Part shown: piece by piece, positions 1 to 5,848 of the stretch
Layout of the letters: each line of letters begins with the position of its first letter
Position numbering within the stretch: position 1 is the first letter of the stretch
Source: Deltaproteobacteria bacterium
GTDB taxonomy: Bacteria > Myxococcota_A > UBA9160 > SZUA-336
NCBI GenBank assembly: GCA_030673955.1
Contig: DAOVBF010000027.1
Span: 1 to 8,956, forward strand
Direction: 5' to 3'
DNA: 8,956 bases
Notes under the pieces: model-generated
Told to the model about the DNA's origin: nothing
Databases searched by the model: none
What the model saw: the letters and a program-made list of their open reading frames with translations, nothing else
Made by a program: the position numbers and the translations under genes

Positions 1-993
1 GGCGCACCCCTCGATTGCGAGGGCCGCACTCGGGGGCGTGTGTCAGCGCGCTGGAAGACCCTCTTTCATCTGCTCGATGCGATCCATCACTCGGCCTGCC
101 GCCGCCGTTCCGACTGCTTGCTGCTCGCCAACCGGGAGGTCGCACGCATTCGGGAGGCGTGCGCTGCGACGGGTCGTCTGCCACCCGAGCTCGGGCCCCC
201 GCGTGCTGTGGAAGCGCTCCGCATTCAGCCACGCGAGCTGGGTCTACGGGGCCGGCCCGAGCAGGACCACGACGTCGTGTTCCATGCGCTCTTCGATGGG
301 CTGCGCCGCGCGGGCATGGCATTCTCCGTGGCGGATACCTCGCTGCCCGAGGAAGGCCTGGCGCACTGGCGGGTGGTGCTGCTGATCTCCTTCGAGCGCA
401 TCAGTCGTCCGCTGGCCCAGCGCATCTTCGGGTGGGTCGCCGAGGGCGGCACGCTCGTCGTCGGTCCGTGCTTCCCGATGCAGGATTGGGCGGGCGCGCC
501 CCTGGGCCTGCGTATACCGGACCTCGTGAAGGCGAAGCTTCCACACGCGCGCCTGGGTCAGCTCTGGCTCGACCAAGTCGACTTGATGACCGGCGCCGAG
601 CCTGTACTCGAGGCGGAGGCCGGAGTGCTCGCCGCCCGCTTTCCGTTCGAGGCAGGGCAGATCGTGCACTTCGGCTTCCGTTTTCCCTGGCAGAGCGCGG
701 AGACCGATGCGGATGGGCTGGCCGAGATCGTGCGCAAGCTGCTCGCTCCTGCCGGCGTGGAGTCGTGCTTTGCCGCCTCCGACCCCCGCGTGGAGACCGA
801 GCTGCATGAGGGCGAGGACCGCAGCTTTCTGTTTGTCGCCAATCCCGATCCGAACCCATACAGCGTCACGCTTCAAACCGACGTGCACGAGGCGCTGCGC
901 GAGGTTCGCGGCGGTGGAGGTTACGTTCGAACGGGAGAGCCGCTCGTCGTACCGCCGAGATCGGTTCTGCTCCGGGAGCTGGTCCGGCTATGA
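1..993 (+). CDS. C-terminal part of a beta-galactosidase-type glycoside hydrolase (GH42/GH35-like), 5'-truncated
   Basis: The frame is open from base 1 with no upstream stop, so the gene very probably starts outside the window. A GTG at 40 opens a 317-residue ORF but is unlikely to be the true start, because the residues before it (reading GAPLDCEGRTRGR) look like continuous protein. Numbering from that GTG, residues 26-35 (CLLLANREVA) and about 78-143, with an alternating hydrophobic pattern and the motif EGGTLVVGP at 135-143, resemble the Rossmann-like trimerisation domain of GH42-type beta-galactosidases. The stretch after about 235 (ETELHEGEDRSFLFVANP) resembles the small C-terminal beta-sandwich. 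The catalytic (beta/alpha)8 barrel with its two Glu residues must lie upstream, so activity and substrate cannot be judged here. Related enzymes hydrolyse terminal beta-galactosides. The stop overlaps the next gene's ATG. The family call rests on my recognition of pattern, not on an alignment. Confidence 0.65.
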   Translation, partial: GAPLDCEGRTRGRVSARWKTLFHLLDAIHHSACRRRSDCLLLANREVARIREACAATGRLPPELGPPRAVEALRIQPRELGLRGRPEQDHDVVFHALFDGLRRAGMAFSVADTSLPEEGLAHWRVVLLISFERISRPLAQRIFGWVAEGGTLVVGPCFPMQDWAGAPLGLRIPDLVKAKLPHARLGQLWLDQVDLMTGAEPVLEAEAGVLAARFPFEAGQIVHFGFRFPWQSAETDADGLAEIVRKLLAPAGVESCFAASDPRVETELHEGEDRSFLFVANPDPNPYSVTLQTDVHEALREVRGGGGYVRTGEPLVVPPRSVLLRELVRL

Positions 994-1727
994 GCCACGT
1001 GCGGATCGAGCTGGACTTCGAGGAGGGGCAAGCACTGCGGGAGCTCGTTCTGGGCGGGGCCGGCGAAGAGATCCGCCTGCTCGCGCTGCTGCAGAGCGGC
1101 CAGCTCGTGCACGCCCTGCGCACCGACACAGGGCCGGTTCTCACCCTGCCCTCTCGGTTGCACGTGGGCGGTCCGCACGAGTTGCGCGCCCTCGACGAAG
1201 CGAAAGGGGTCGATCGCATCGTCACCGTCGAAGCGGATCGCGTCGAGGGCGAGGCGCTGGATCGCATCGGGGAGGGAATCCTCGAGGATTGGATCCGTGC
1301 CGACCCGCCTTGGCTCCCCATCCTGGACCGCATTCGTTCGTGGCCTGTGGTCCTTCGCGATGTGCTCGCATGGCTTCTACCGGACGGCGCCTACGCGCTC
1401 CTTCTCCAAGGCGACGACGCACGCGCGTCAACGCTCGTCTGCGCTCAAGTCGACGCGGGGCGCGTGGTCGCATGGGTGGGTGCGGAACGGCTCGGGCTCG
1501 ACGTTTCGGTTGCGGATCCGGCTTCGCTGCGCGCTCCGATCCAGCAGCGTGTGGGTCCTCTCCAGCTGCTGGTCGCCGGCTCCCATGCCGCGGTCTCTCG
1601 CGTCGTGACGGATGCTCATCCGGCCAGCGCGCTCGAGCACGGCTCGATCCGCGGCCAGGTCCGGATCGTACACAGCTCCCCAGGTCTCGGTGTCGGTCTC
1701 TTTCTCGCGCGCCTGCTCGGGCTCTAG
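990..1727 (+). CDS. Uncharacterised protein translationally coupled to the beta-galactosidase-like gene
   Basis: This gene encodes 245 residues of a family I do not recognise. Its ATG (990-992) overlaps the upstream TGA in the ATGA arrangement, so ribosomes finishing the hydrolase could re-initiate here, and a functional link is likely. There is no signal peptide and no clear membrane segment. The only long hydrophobic runs (about 124-140 and the C-terminal GVGLFLARLLGL) look like amphipathic or buried helices. The N-terminal third is acidic and Leu/Glu-rich, the middle has Trp and Pro (WIRADPPWLPILDRIRSWP), and the rest alternates short beta-like hydrophobic runs with charged turns. This suggests a soluble alpha/beta cytoplasmic protein. 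No catalytic motif, nucleotide-binding loop or Cys/His cluster is visible. Longer overlapping frames on both strands are GC-driven shadows. This frame is preferred for its coupling and sensible amino-acid composition. Confidence 0.65.
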   Translation: MSHVRIELDFEEGQALRELVLGGAGEEIRLLALLQSGQLVHALRTDTGPVLTLPSRLHVGGPHELRALDEAKGVDRIVTVEADRVEGEALDRIGEGILEDWIRADPPWLPILDRIRSWPVVLRDVLAWLLPDGAYALLLQGDDARASTLVCAQVDAGRVVAWVGAERLGLDVSVADPASLRAPIQQRVGPLQLLVAGSHAAVSRVVTDAHPASALEHGSIRGQVRIVHSSPGLGVGLFLARLLGL

Positions 1728-1889
1728 CCTCAGCATGGCCAGCCCGAGGGCGAGCCTCTCTTCTGCGGTCAACCGTCCGCTCCGCTGCGTCGATATCTCT
1801 CGGGAGGGGCCTCGGCCGGGAAGGCGGACCGCTAAGGGGAGCGGCTCACTCAGTCGCCTTGCCCGGGTCATCGTGGTAGAAATACGGGG
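1728..1889. other. Intergenic spacer, nothing recognised
   Basis: This 162-bp GC-rich stretch follows the uncharacterised gene. No convincing terminator hairpin with a T-run is visible. A minus-strand ORF crosses it (1871 down to 1428), but most of it lies antisense to the preceding gene and it has no recognisable domain, so I leave it unannotated. No promoter with good -35 and -10 boxes was found for the small ORF at 1890. Confidence 0.4.
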
Positions 1890-2195
1890 ATGACACGGTA
1901 CCTCGTCATCCTCTTGGTGCTGACCGGGCTTGGCTACTATGCCTGTGGTCGGGGATACACCGGTGACTGCTGCAGGTGCGTATCGAAGCAGGTCTCTCAG
2001 GCTAAGTTCCTTGAAAGAGAGTACCGTGAGAGAGAGCTAGAAGGCTATCTGTCTCTGGGAAAGGCGATCGGAGCGATATTAGAGCAAACAAGAACATACA
2101 CCGCATGCAGGACGGGCTTCCGCCTACCCGACAACGCTCTGCAACATTGCCAGGCCCAACCACCCGGGATGCTTTGCTCGCGCCGGGGCCGTTGA
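1890..2195 (+). CDS. Small Cys-rich putative secreted or membrane-anchored protein (hypothetical)
   Basis: This is a 101-residue ORF of unknown family. Residues 4-18 (YLVILLVLTGLGYYA) form a hydrophobic segment ending just before Cys19, consistent with an N-terminal signal or anchor. A lipoprotein signal is conceivable, but YYAC is a poor lipobox. Seven cysteines follow or end that segment (19, 27, 28, 30, 73, 87, 96), which would fit an oxidised periplasmic or extracellular fold. Residues about 37-67 (FLEREYRERELEGYLSLGKAI and on) look helical and charged. Against it being real: the GGGG before the ATG is too close to act as a Shine-Dalgarno, the C-terminal 15 residues look unspecific, and no relative is recognised. 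In favour: the base composition here (about 1960-2130) is clearly lower in GC than the flanks, so an ORF this long is less easily explained by GC bias. It may be recently acquired. Confidence 0.4.
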   Translation: MTRYLVILLVLTGLGYYACGRGYTGDCCRCVSKQVSQAKFLEREYRERELEGYLSLGKAIGAILEQTRTYTACRTGFRLPDNALQHCQAQPPGMLCSRRGR

Positions 2196-2225
2196 CGACT
2201 TCCGAGTAAGCCGAGCATCGGGAGC

Positions 2226-2280
2226 GGCAAAGTGTTCAATTAAGGCAGTTGCCATCGTCCGCCACGCCGTACACTTTGCC
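2226..2280. repeat. Perfect 10-bp inverted repeat between convergent genes
   Basis: The left arm GGCAAAGTGT (2226-2235) and the right arm ACACTTTGCC (2271-2280) are exact reverse complements separated by 35 nt. A further small hairpin (GGCA-GT-TGCC, 2244-2253) lies in the loop. The repeat falls in the 148-bp gap between the small plus-strand ORF and the minus-strand porin gene. It could act as a bidirectional transcription end or mRNA-stabilising hairpin, but the long loop and absence of a T-run argue against a standard intrinsic terminator. Binding site or remnant of a miniature element are alternatives. Confidence 0.5.
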
Positions 2281-2343
2281 TGGGGCCATTGCCGACACGA
2301 TCGCGGGCCAGCCGAGAGGTCGCCTGAGCAGCCGACGAGCGGC

Positions 2344-3864
2344 CTAGTACTTGGCGGTGACCTGGAAGAACGCGAAGCGGGTGTCGTCGTCAGGCAGATC
2401 GTTCCAGTGCGCGTGTCCCCACATGTAGGAGTAGCCCGCCAGCAAGGACACCCGCTCGTGCAGCTCGTGGCTCACTACGATGTCCACCGCGGTCCCCAGA
2501 CCCCGGTGAGCGGTGGTCGTGTCGAGCCCATAGCCGAAAGCGTTCTTGTTGAACGCCCCCGTCCCGAAGTGCCGACCGTCGTCGCTGGTCAGCTTGGTGA
2601 AGTGGTGCACGAAGACGTCGAGTCCGGTTTTGGCGAAGGGCTTCAGCCTGAGCTGCGCGAAGTAGTTGATGAGATTTCCCAGGGCAAACTGGTCGGCGTA
2701 GCCGTAGTACAGGTGATTCGTCGGCAGGACGTTAAAGAACGACTCGTGATCTCTGTCGGTCGTACTTCCGTCACCGGAGGCGACATTCACCCCTGCTCGC
2801 ACCCATGGTTTCATCCTGACGTTCGTCCACTGATATCCGCCCTCGACGAGGGCTGCCCAGGCCTGATGGTCCCAGTTCGGCCCGACCGCGGGCCAGTCCC
2901 CCCACTGGTAAGTGGCCCAGAGGGTCAGGTCCGCGTTTCCCTCGCCGCATGGGTAGATTCCGACGGACGAGAAGCCGGCGCTCCACACGCGGAGGGTCTG
3001 GTTGTTCAGCCCCCCGAAGGCCCCATCGCTGGCGTCCCGCTCGTCCTCGTAGTACAGGCCGAATAGCCGTACCTCGGTGTTGGGTAGCCACGTTCCGCGT
3101 TTGGCCGTCCAGGAGGCCCCGCCGTAGATGATGTCTTCCTGCGAGGCGTAGCTCGAGTTGAGGTCGAACACACCGGTCGTGGGCTTGGCGCCGAAGAGAT
3201 ACAGGTGGTGATCGCCGAAGTCGTAGGCGGCCGTCACACCATCGTTGGAGCGCTCGCCGTGCGTCCAGCCGACCGTTCCGCCAAGACGCTGGGAAAGGCG
3301 TGCGATCTTGAGGTATTTCCAGTTCCCCTCCGGGTACATCACTTCGGTGCCGAGCTTGATGTCCTGACGACCCGCGCGCAGGGTCAACGCGGACGTGGGC
3401 TTGAACTGAACCCAGAGCTGGCGGATCCGGTCGCCGCTGGTCTTGCTCTTCCCCCCAGCGGCGGCCCGGTAAAGCGCGGCCGCGCCGCTCGTGACTGAAT
3501 CCAACCCGTTGATCCGGGCGTCCTGAAATTCAGCGAAGGCGGCGAAGCTCTCTTGATAGGAGTACTTGAGACCGACGCGGCTGCGGAGCGCGGTGAAGGT
3601 GTCGCTATCCGTCGCCCGCGCGTCCCAGGTCTCGACTCGGAAACGCGTCGAGAGACTGAGGCTTGCTTTGTGATTCCCCGACTCCCACGTGAGCGGAGCG
3701 TCGCCCCGTGCATTGCTCGGCGCGAGCACCGCTCCCAGACACGAAGCCCAGGCCACGACGAATGCCGCACGGATCTCCGACCTCAGAAAGCCCGAGAGCG
3801 GCACGCAGCCCGTCCTGTAAAGACGCAGTCCTGTCCCTTTAGGTGATGCGGATGTTCCCGGCAC
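2344..3864 (-). CDS. Alginate-export-family outer-membrane beta-barrel protein
   Basis: This is a predicted 16- to 18-stranded outer-membrane barrel of the alginate export (AlgE-like) family, which forms passive channels for anionic or small organic substrates. From the GTG at 3864 it has 506 residues. Residues about 28-54 carry an export signal (hydrophobic FVVAWASCLGAVLA, then a likely cut near SNARG/DAPL). The rest shows alternating amphipathic strands rich in Trp, Tyr and Gly, the family-like AGRQDIKLG motif at about 164-172, and a C-terminal strand FAFFQVTAKY ending in an aromatic residue, as in the Bam-recognition signal. Start choice: the frame is open up to an ATG at 4044, but that would overlap the divergent gene. 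GTG 3864 has AGGGGGG five bases upstream and a TATGAT box behind it. GTG 3804 would give a more typical signal peptide (about 34 residues, weaker AGGA site) and remains possible. The actual substrate is unknown. Alginate is not implied. Confidence 0.78.
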   Translation of the reverse strand: MPGTSASPKGTGLRLYRTGCVPLSGFLRSEIRAAFVVAWASCLGAVLAPSNARGDAPLTWESGNHKASLSLSTRFRVETWDARATDSDTFTALRSRVGLKYSYQESFAAFAEFQDARINGLDSVTSGAAALYRAAAGGKSKTSGDRIRQLWVQFKPTSALTLRAGRQDIKLGTEVMYPEGNWKYLKIARLSQRLGGTVGWTHGERSNDGVTAAYDFGDHHLYLFGAKPTTGVFDLNSSYASQEDIIYGGASWTAKRGTWLPNTEVRLFGLYYEDERDASDGAFGGLNNQTLRVWSAGFSSVGIYPCGEGNADLTLWATYQWGDWPAVGPNWDHQAWAALVEGGYQWTNVRMKPWVRAGVNVASGDGSTTDRDHESFFNVLPTNHLYYGYADQFALGNLINYFAQLRLKPFAKTGLDVFVHHFTKLTSDDGRHFGTGAFNKNAFGYGLDTTTAHRGLGTAVDIVVSHELHERVSLLAGYSYMWGHAHWNDLPDDDTRFAFFQVTAKY

Positions 3865-3869
3865 GATGA

Positions 3870-3876
3870 CCCCCCT
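3870..3876 (-). promoter_or_regulatory. Shine-Dalgarno that decides the porin start
   Basis: Read on the minus strand this is AGGGGGG, five bases before the GTG at 3864-3862. No comparable purine run precedes the ATGs at 3903 or 4044 in that frame. The competing GTG at 3804 has only AGGA eight bases upstream. Confidence 0.45.
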
Positions 3877-3898
3877 GGAAGAAATCCCCTCTGCGTGG

Positions 3899-3904
3899 AT
3901 CATA
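3899..3904 (-). promoter_or_regulatory. Candidate -10 box (TATGAT) for the porin gene
   Basis: On the minus strand TATGAT matches five of six consensus bases and would place the transcript start near 3892, giving a leader of about 28 nt containing the Shine-Dalgarno of the GTG 3864 start. No good -35 element lies at 17 bp. A TTGAGC occurs 23 bp upstream, which is too far for standard sigma-70 spacing. This is a single-box match and so weak. Confidence 0.28.
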
Positions 3905-3954
3905 GCTCGGGACGCAGGATGCGACTTGCTCAACCGCCCCCTGCGCGCTCCTTT

Positions 3955-3988
3955 CGCGGAGTCCCGCACGGGCACCCTGACCTCCGCG
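3955..3988. repeat. Nested inverted repeats in the divergent spacer, possible operator
   Basis: CGCGGAG (3955-3961) and CTCCGCG (3982-3988) are exact reverse complements 20 nt apart. Inside them CCCG-CA-CGGG (3963-3972) is a second palindrome. They lie in the 178-bp region between the minus-strand porin and the plus-strand lyase, where a shared regulator might bind. High GC makes such short palindromes frequent by chance, and no regulator gene is in the window. Confidence 0.25.
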
Positions 3989-4030
3989 GGATGAGGTTGT
4001 ACTCTCGGAGAACACGCGCTTGAGATGAGT

Positions 4031-4036
4031 GGAGGA
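4031..4036 (+). promoter_or_regulatory. Shine-Dalgarno that decides the CitE-like start
   Basis: GGAGGA ends six bases before the ATG at 4043. It selects that codon over the upstream in-frame ATG at 4025, which has no purine-rich site and would itself place the Shine-Dalgarno inside the gene. Confidence 0.75.
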
Positions 4037-4042
4037 CGAGTC

Positions 4043-4918
4043 ATGCTGGGAACCGTACGTCCGCGGCGCAGCGTGCTCTATATGCCGGGGTCAAACGCGC
4101 GGGCGATTGAAAAAGCAAGAACGTTGCCTGCGGACGCCTTGGTCCTGGATCTCGAAGACTCCGTTGCGCCCGAGGCCAAGTCGGGGGCCCGCGACCAGGT
4201 CTGCGCCGCGGTCCGGGATGGCGGCTTCGGGGATCGGGAGCTCGTGATCCGAGTCAATGGGCTCGACACCGCTTGGGGCGGCGGCGATCTGGAAGCGGCT
4301 GCGGGTGCTGGGCCGCATGCCGTTCTGATCCCGAAGGTCAATGACGCAACTGAGGTCAGCCGGGCGAGCGCAATGCTGTCCGAGGCAGGGGCGGGCCCTG
4401 AGACCGCGCTGTGGGCGATGATGGAGACGCCGATCGCGATGCTGAGAGCGCAGGAGATCGCCGCGGCCAGCGGCCCGCTTCGGTGTCTGGTGATGGGTAC
4501 GAATGACCTGGCCAAGGAACTTCGTGCCGTGCAAACGAAGGCTCGTACGCCGATGATCACGAGTCTGGCCCTGTGCCTTCTGGCGGCGCGGGCCTTCAAT
4601 CTGACGATCCTCGATGGCGTCTATAACGACATCCAAGACACGGAGGGGTTCGAATCCGTTTGTCGGCAGGGCCGGGAGCTCGGGTTCGACGGGAAAACGC
4701 TCATTCATCCCAGCCAGATCGAAATCTGCAATCGCGTCTTCTCTCCCACCGCCGAAGAAGTCGAAGAGGCGCGGGGCATCACCGCCGCCTTCAACACGCC
4801 GGAGTCCCGGGGCAAAGGCGTGGTCAAGGTCGCGGGACGGATGGTGGAGCGACTTCATCTCGAACAGGCCCAACAGCTCGTCGCCCTGGCCGAGGCCATC
4901 GAAGCTCGCGCGCGTTAG
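4043..4918 (+). CDS. HpcH/HpaI-family (CitE-like) CoA-ester lyase, malyl-/citramalyl-CoA lyase type
   Basis: This 291-residue protein is of the citrate-lyase-beta-like family, TIM-barrel enzymes that cleave or form C-C bonds of beta-hydroxyacyl-CoA esters using Mg2+. Visible motifs are RRSVLYMPGSN (9-18), the DLEDSVAPEAK loop (36-46), RVNGLDT with Arg70 for carboxylate or CoA contacts, LIPKV (95-99), METP with the putative metal ligand Glu128, GTNDL with the putative metal ligand Asp155, and FDGKTLIHPSQI (215-226). The C-terminal region GKGVVKVAGRMVERLHLEQA (257-277) matches the swapped lid segment of malyl-CoA-lyase relatives. Length fits stand-alone enzymes rather than the citrate-lyase complex, and no citrate lyase alpha or gamma gene is adjacent. 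Candidate products are glyoxylate, pyruvate or acetyl-CoA plus an acyl-CoA. The substrate cannot be read from sequence. It is followed 47 nt later by a dehydrogenase, probably as one transcript. Confidence 0.85.
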   Translation: MLGTVRPRRSVLYMPGSNARAIEKARTLPADALVLDLEDSVAPEAKSGARDQVCAAVRDGGFGDRELVIRVNGLDTAWGGGDLEAAAGAGPHAVLIPKVNDATEVSRASAMLSEAGAGPETALWAMMETPIAMLRAQEIAAASGPLRCLVMGTNDLAKELRAVQTKARTPMITSLALCLLAARAFNLTILDGVYNDIQDTEGFESVCRQGRELGFDGKTLIHPSQIEICNRVFSPTAEEVEEARGITAAFNTPESRGKGVVKVAGRMVERLHLEQAQQLVALAEAIEARAR

Positions 4919-4952
4919 GTGGCCGAGGCCTCGACCGCTTATCCCGACGCGA

Positions 4953-4958
4953 AGGAGG
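4953..4958 (+). promoter_or_regulatory. Shine-Dalgarno of the short-chain dehydrogenase
   Basis: AGGAGG lies seven bases before the ATG at 4966. It fixes the start at the residue just before the dinucleotide-binding fold and rules out the long in-frame extension back to 4660. Confidence 0.8.
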
Positions 4959-4965
4959 ACCCTGC

Positions 4966-5784
4966 ATGAGGTTGAGAGATCAAGTTGCGGTCGTTACCGG
5001 AGGCGGCGGGGGTATTGGGGAGGGCATCTGCCTGTGTATGGCGAGGGAGGGCGCCCACGTCGTCGTCAGTGATGTGAACAAGGATCTGGTCGAGCAGGTT
5101 GCGGCCAAGGTCAGAGAGACCGGGAGAAAATCGCTGGCGATGCAGACCGACGTGCGAATCGCCAGTCAGTGCGAGCTCCTAGTGGATACGACCCTCAGGG
5201 AGATGGGACATTTGAACATCCTGGTCTGCTCTGCCGGGGTGGGTGGCTATACCCATCACGGTCGGTCGACCGCACCGATCAGCATCGAGAGCATTTCGGA
5301 GGCTGACTGGAACGAGACCATTGATGTCAACCTCAAGGGTGTGTTCCTCTGCAACAGGGCCGTGATTCCCCACTTCAAGAAGCAGAAGAAGGGTAAGATC
5401 GTAAACGTGTCCTCCGTTGCGGGACGTCGGGGCAACGAGCTGCTCCCTCATTATTCCGCCAGCAAGGCGGGGGTGATCGTTCTGACCCAGGCCATCGCCG
5501 TCCACATGGCTCCCTACCACGTTAACGCCAACACCCTGTGCCCGGGAATCATCTGGACTCCCATGTGGGCCGGAGGGGTCGAGGTGATGTCTCGAAGCCA
5601 TCCGCTCTTCAAGGGAATGGATCCGAAAAAGATCTTCGACACGCTGATCCAGGCGGTGATTCCGTTCAAGCGAGCGCAGACCCCTGAAGATATGGGCAAC
5701 GCCGTAGTGTTTCTGGCATCGGAGGAGGCCAGAGAGATCACCGGGCAAGCGCTCAATGTAGACGGCGGCATGGTTTTCAGCTGA
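4966..5784 (+). CDS. NAD(P)-dependent short-chain dehydrogenase/reductase (classical SDR)
   Basis: This 272-residue Rossmann-fold oxidoreductase interconverts an alcohol and a ketone in the cytoplasm. The cofactor loop TGGGGGIG is at 11-18. Asp36 at the end of the second strand (VVVSDVNK) favours NAD over NADP. TDV at 61-63 contacts adenine. The catalytic tetrad is Asn122 (DVNLKG), Ser150 (NVSSVAG), Tyr163 and Lys167 (YSASK). Pro193-Gly194 with Thr198 (PGIIWTP) and the C-terminal GQALNVDGGM complete the family pattern. The usual NNAG motif reads CSAG (88-91), a known kind of variation. A long segment at about 199-235 between the PG motif and the last helix probably forms the substrate lid. 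FabG-like annotation would be an over-call, as no fatty-acid synthesis gene is near. Its place directly after the CoA-ester lyase suggests oxidation of a hydroxy-acid or hydroxyacyl-CoA in the same pathway. Confidence 0.9.
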   Translation: MRLRDQVAVVTGGGGGIGEGICLCMAREGAHVVVSDVNKDLVEQVAAKVRETGRKSLAMQTDVRIASQCELLVDTTLREMGHLNILVCSAGVGGYTHHGRSTAPISIESISEADWNETIDVNLKGVFLCNRAVIPHFKKQKKGKIVNVSSVAGRRGNELLPHYSASKAGVIVLTQAIAVHMAPYHVNANTLCPGIIWTPMWAGGVEVMSRSHPLFKGMDPKKIFDTLIQAVIPFKRAQTPEDMGNAVVFLASEEAREITGQALNVDGGMVFS

Positions 5785-5848
5785 CGGGGCTCGCCGCTCG
5801 TAACGGACTTCGGAGCTATGGGCGACGGGAACGCCGACGACCTTGTCT

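Noticed and set aside
244..888. 214-residue minus-strand ORF antisense to the beta-galactosidase tail
   Set aside because: Its composition (many His, Arg, Gln) and lack of any motif fit an antisense shadow.
1428..1871. 147-residue minus-strand ORF crossing the 1728-1889 spacer
   Set aside because: The segment LTAEERLALGLAMLRLEPE looks protein-like, but over two thirds of the frame is antisense to the coupled gene, and no ribosome site or family supports it.
707..1879. 390-residue plus-strand ORF overlapping two other genes
   Set aside because: It is Arg/Ala/Pro/Ser-rich with no domain pattern and lies out of frame over two better-supported genes. Typical of GC-rich shadow frames.
3865..4044. 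60-residue N-terminal extension of the porin to the ATG at 4044
   Set aside because: It would put a polar Arg/Ser/Pro-rich stretch ahead of a signal peptide and overlap the divergent gene's start. Internal GTG starts fit better.
4660..4965. 102-residue N-terminal extension of the dehydrogenase
   Set aside because: It overlaps the lyase gene out of frame and is Arg-rich. A strong Shine-Dalgarno precedes the ATG at 4966, where the Rossmann fold begins.
5785..5848. Possible terminator between the convergent dehydrogenase and RND genes
   Set aside because: Only a 4-bp stem (GGCG/CGCC near 5821-5835) without a T-run is visible, which is chance level at this GC content.
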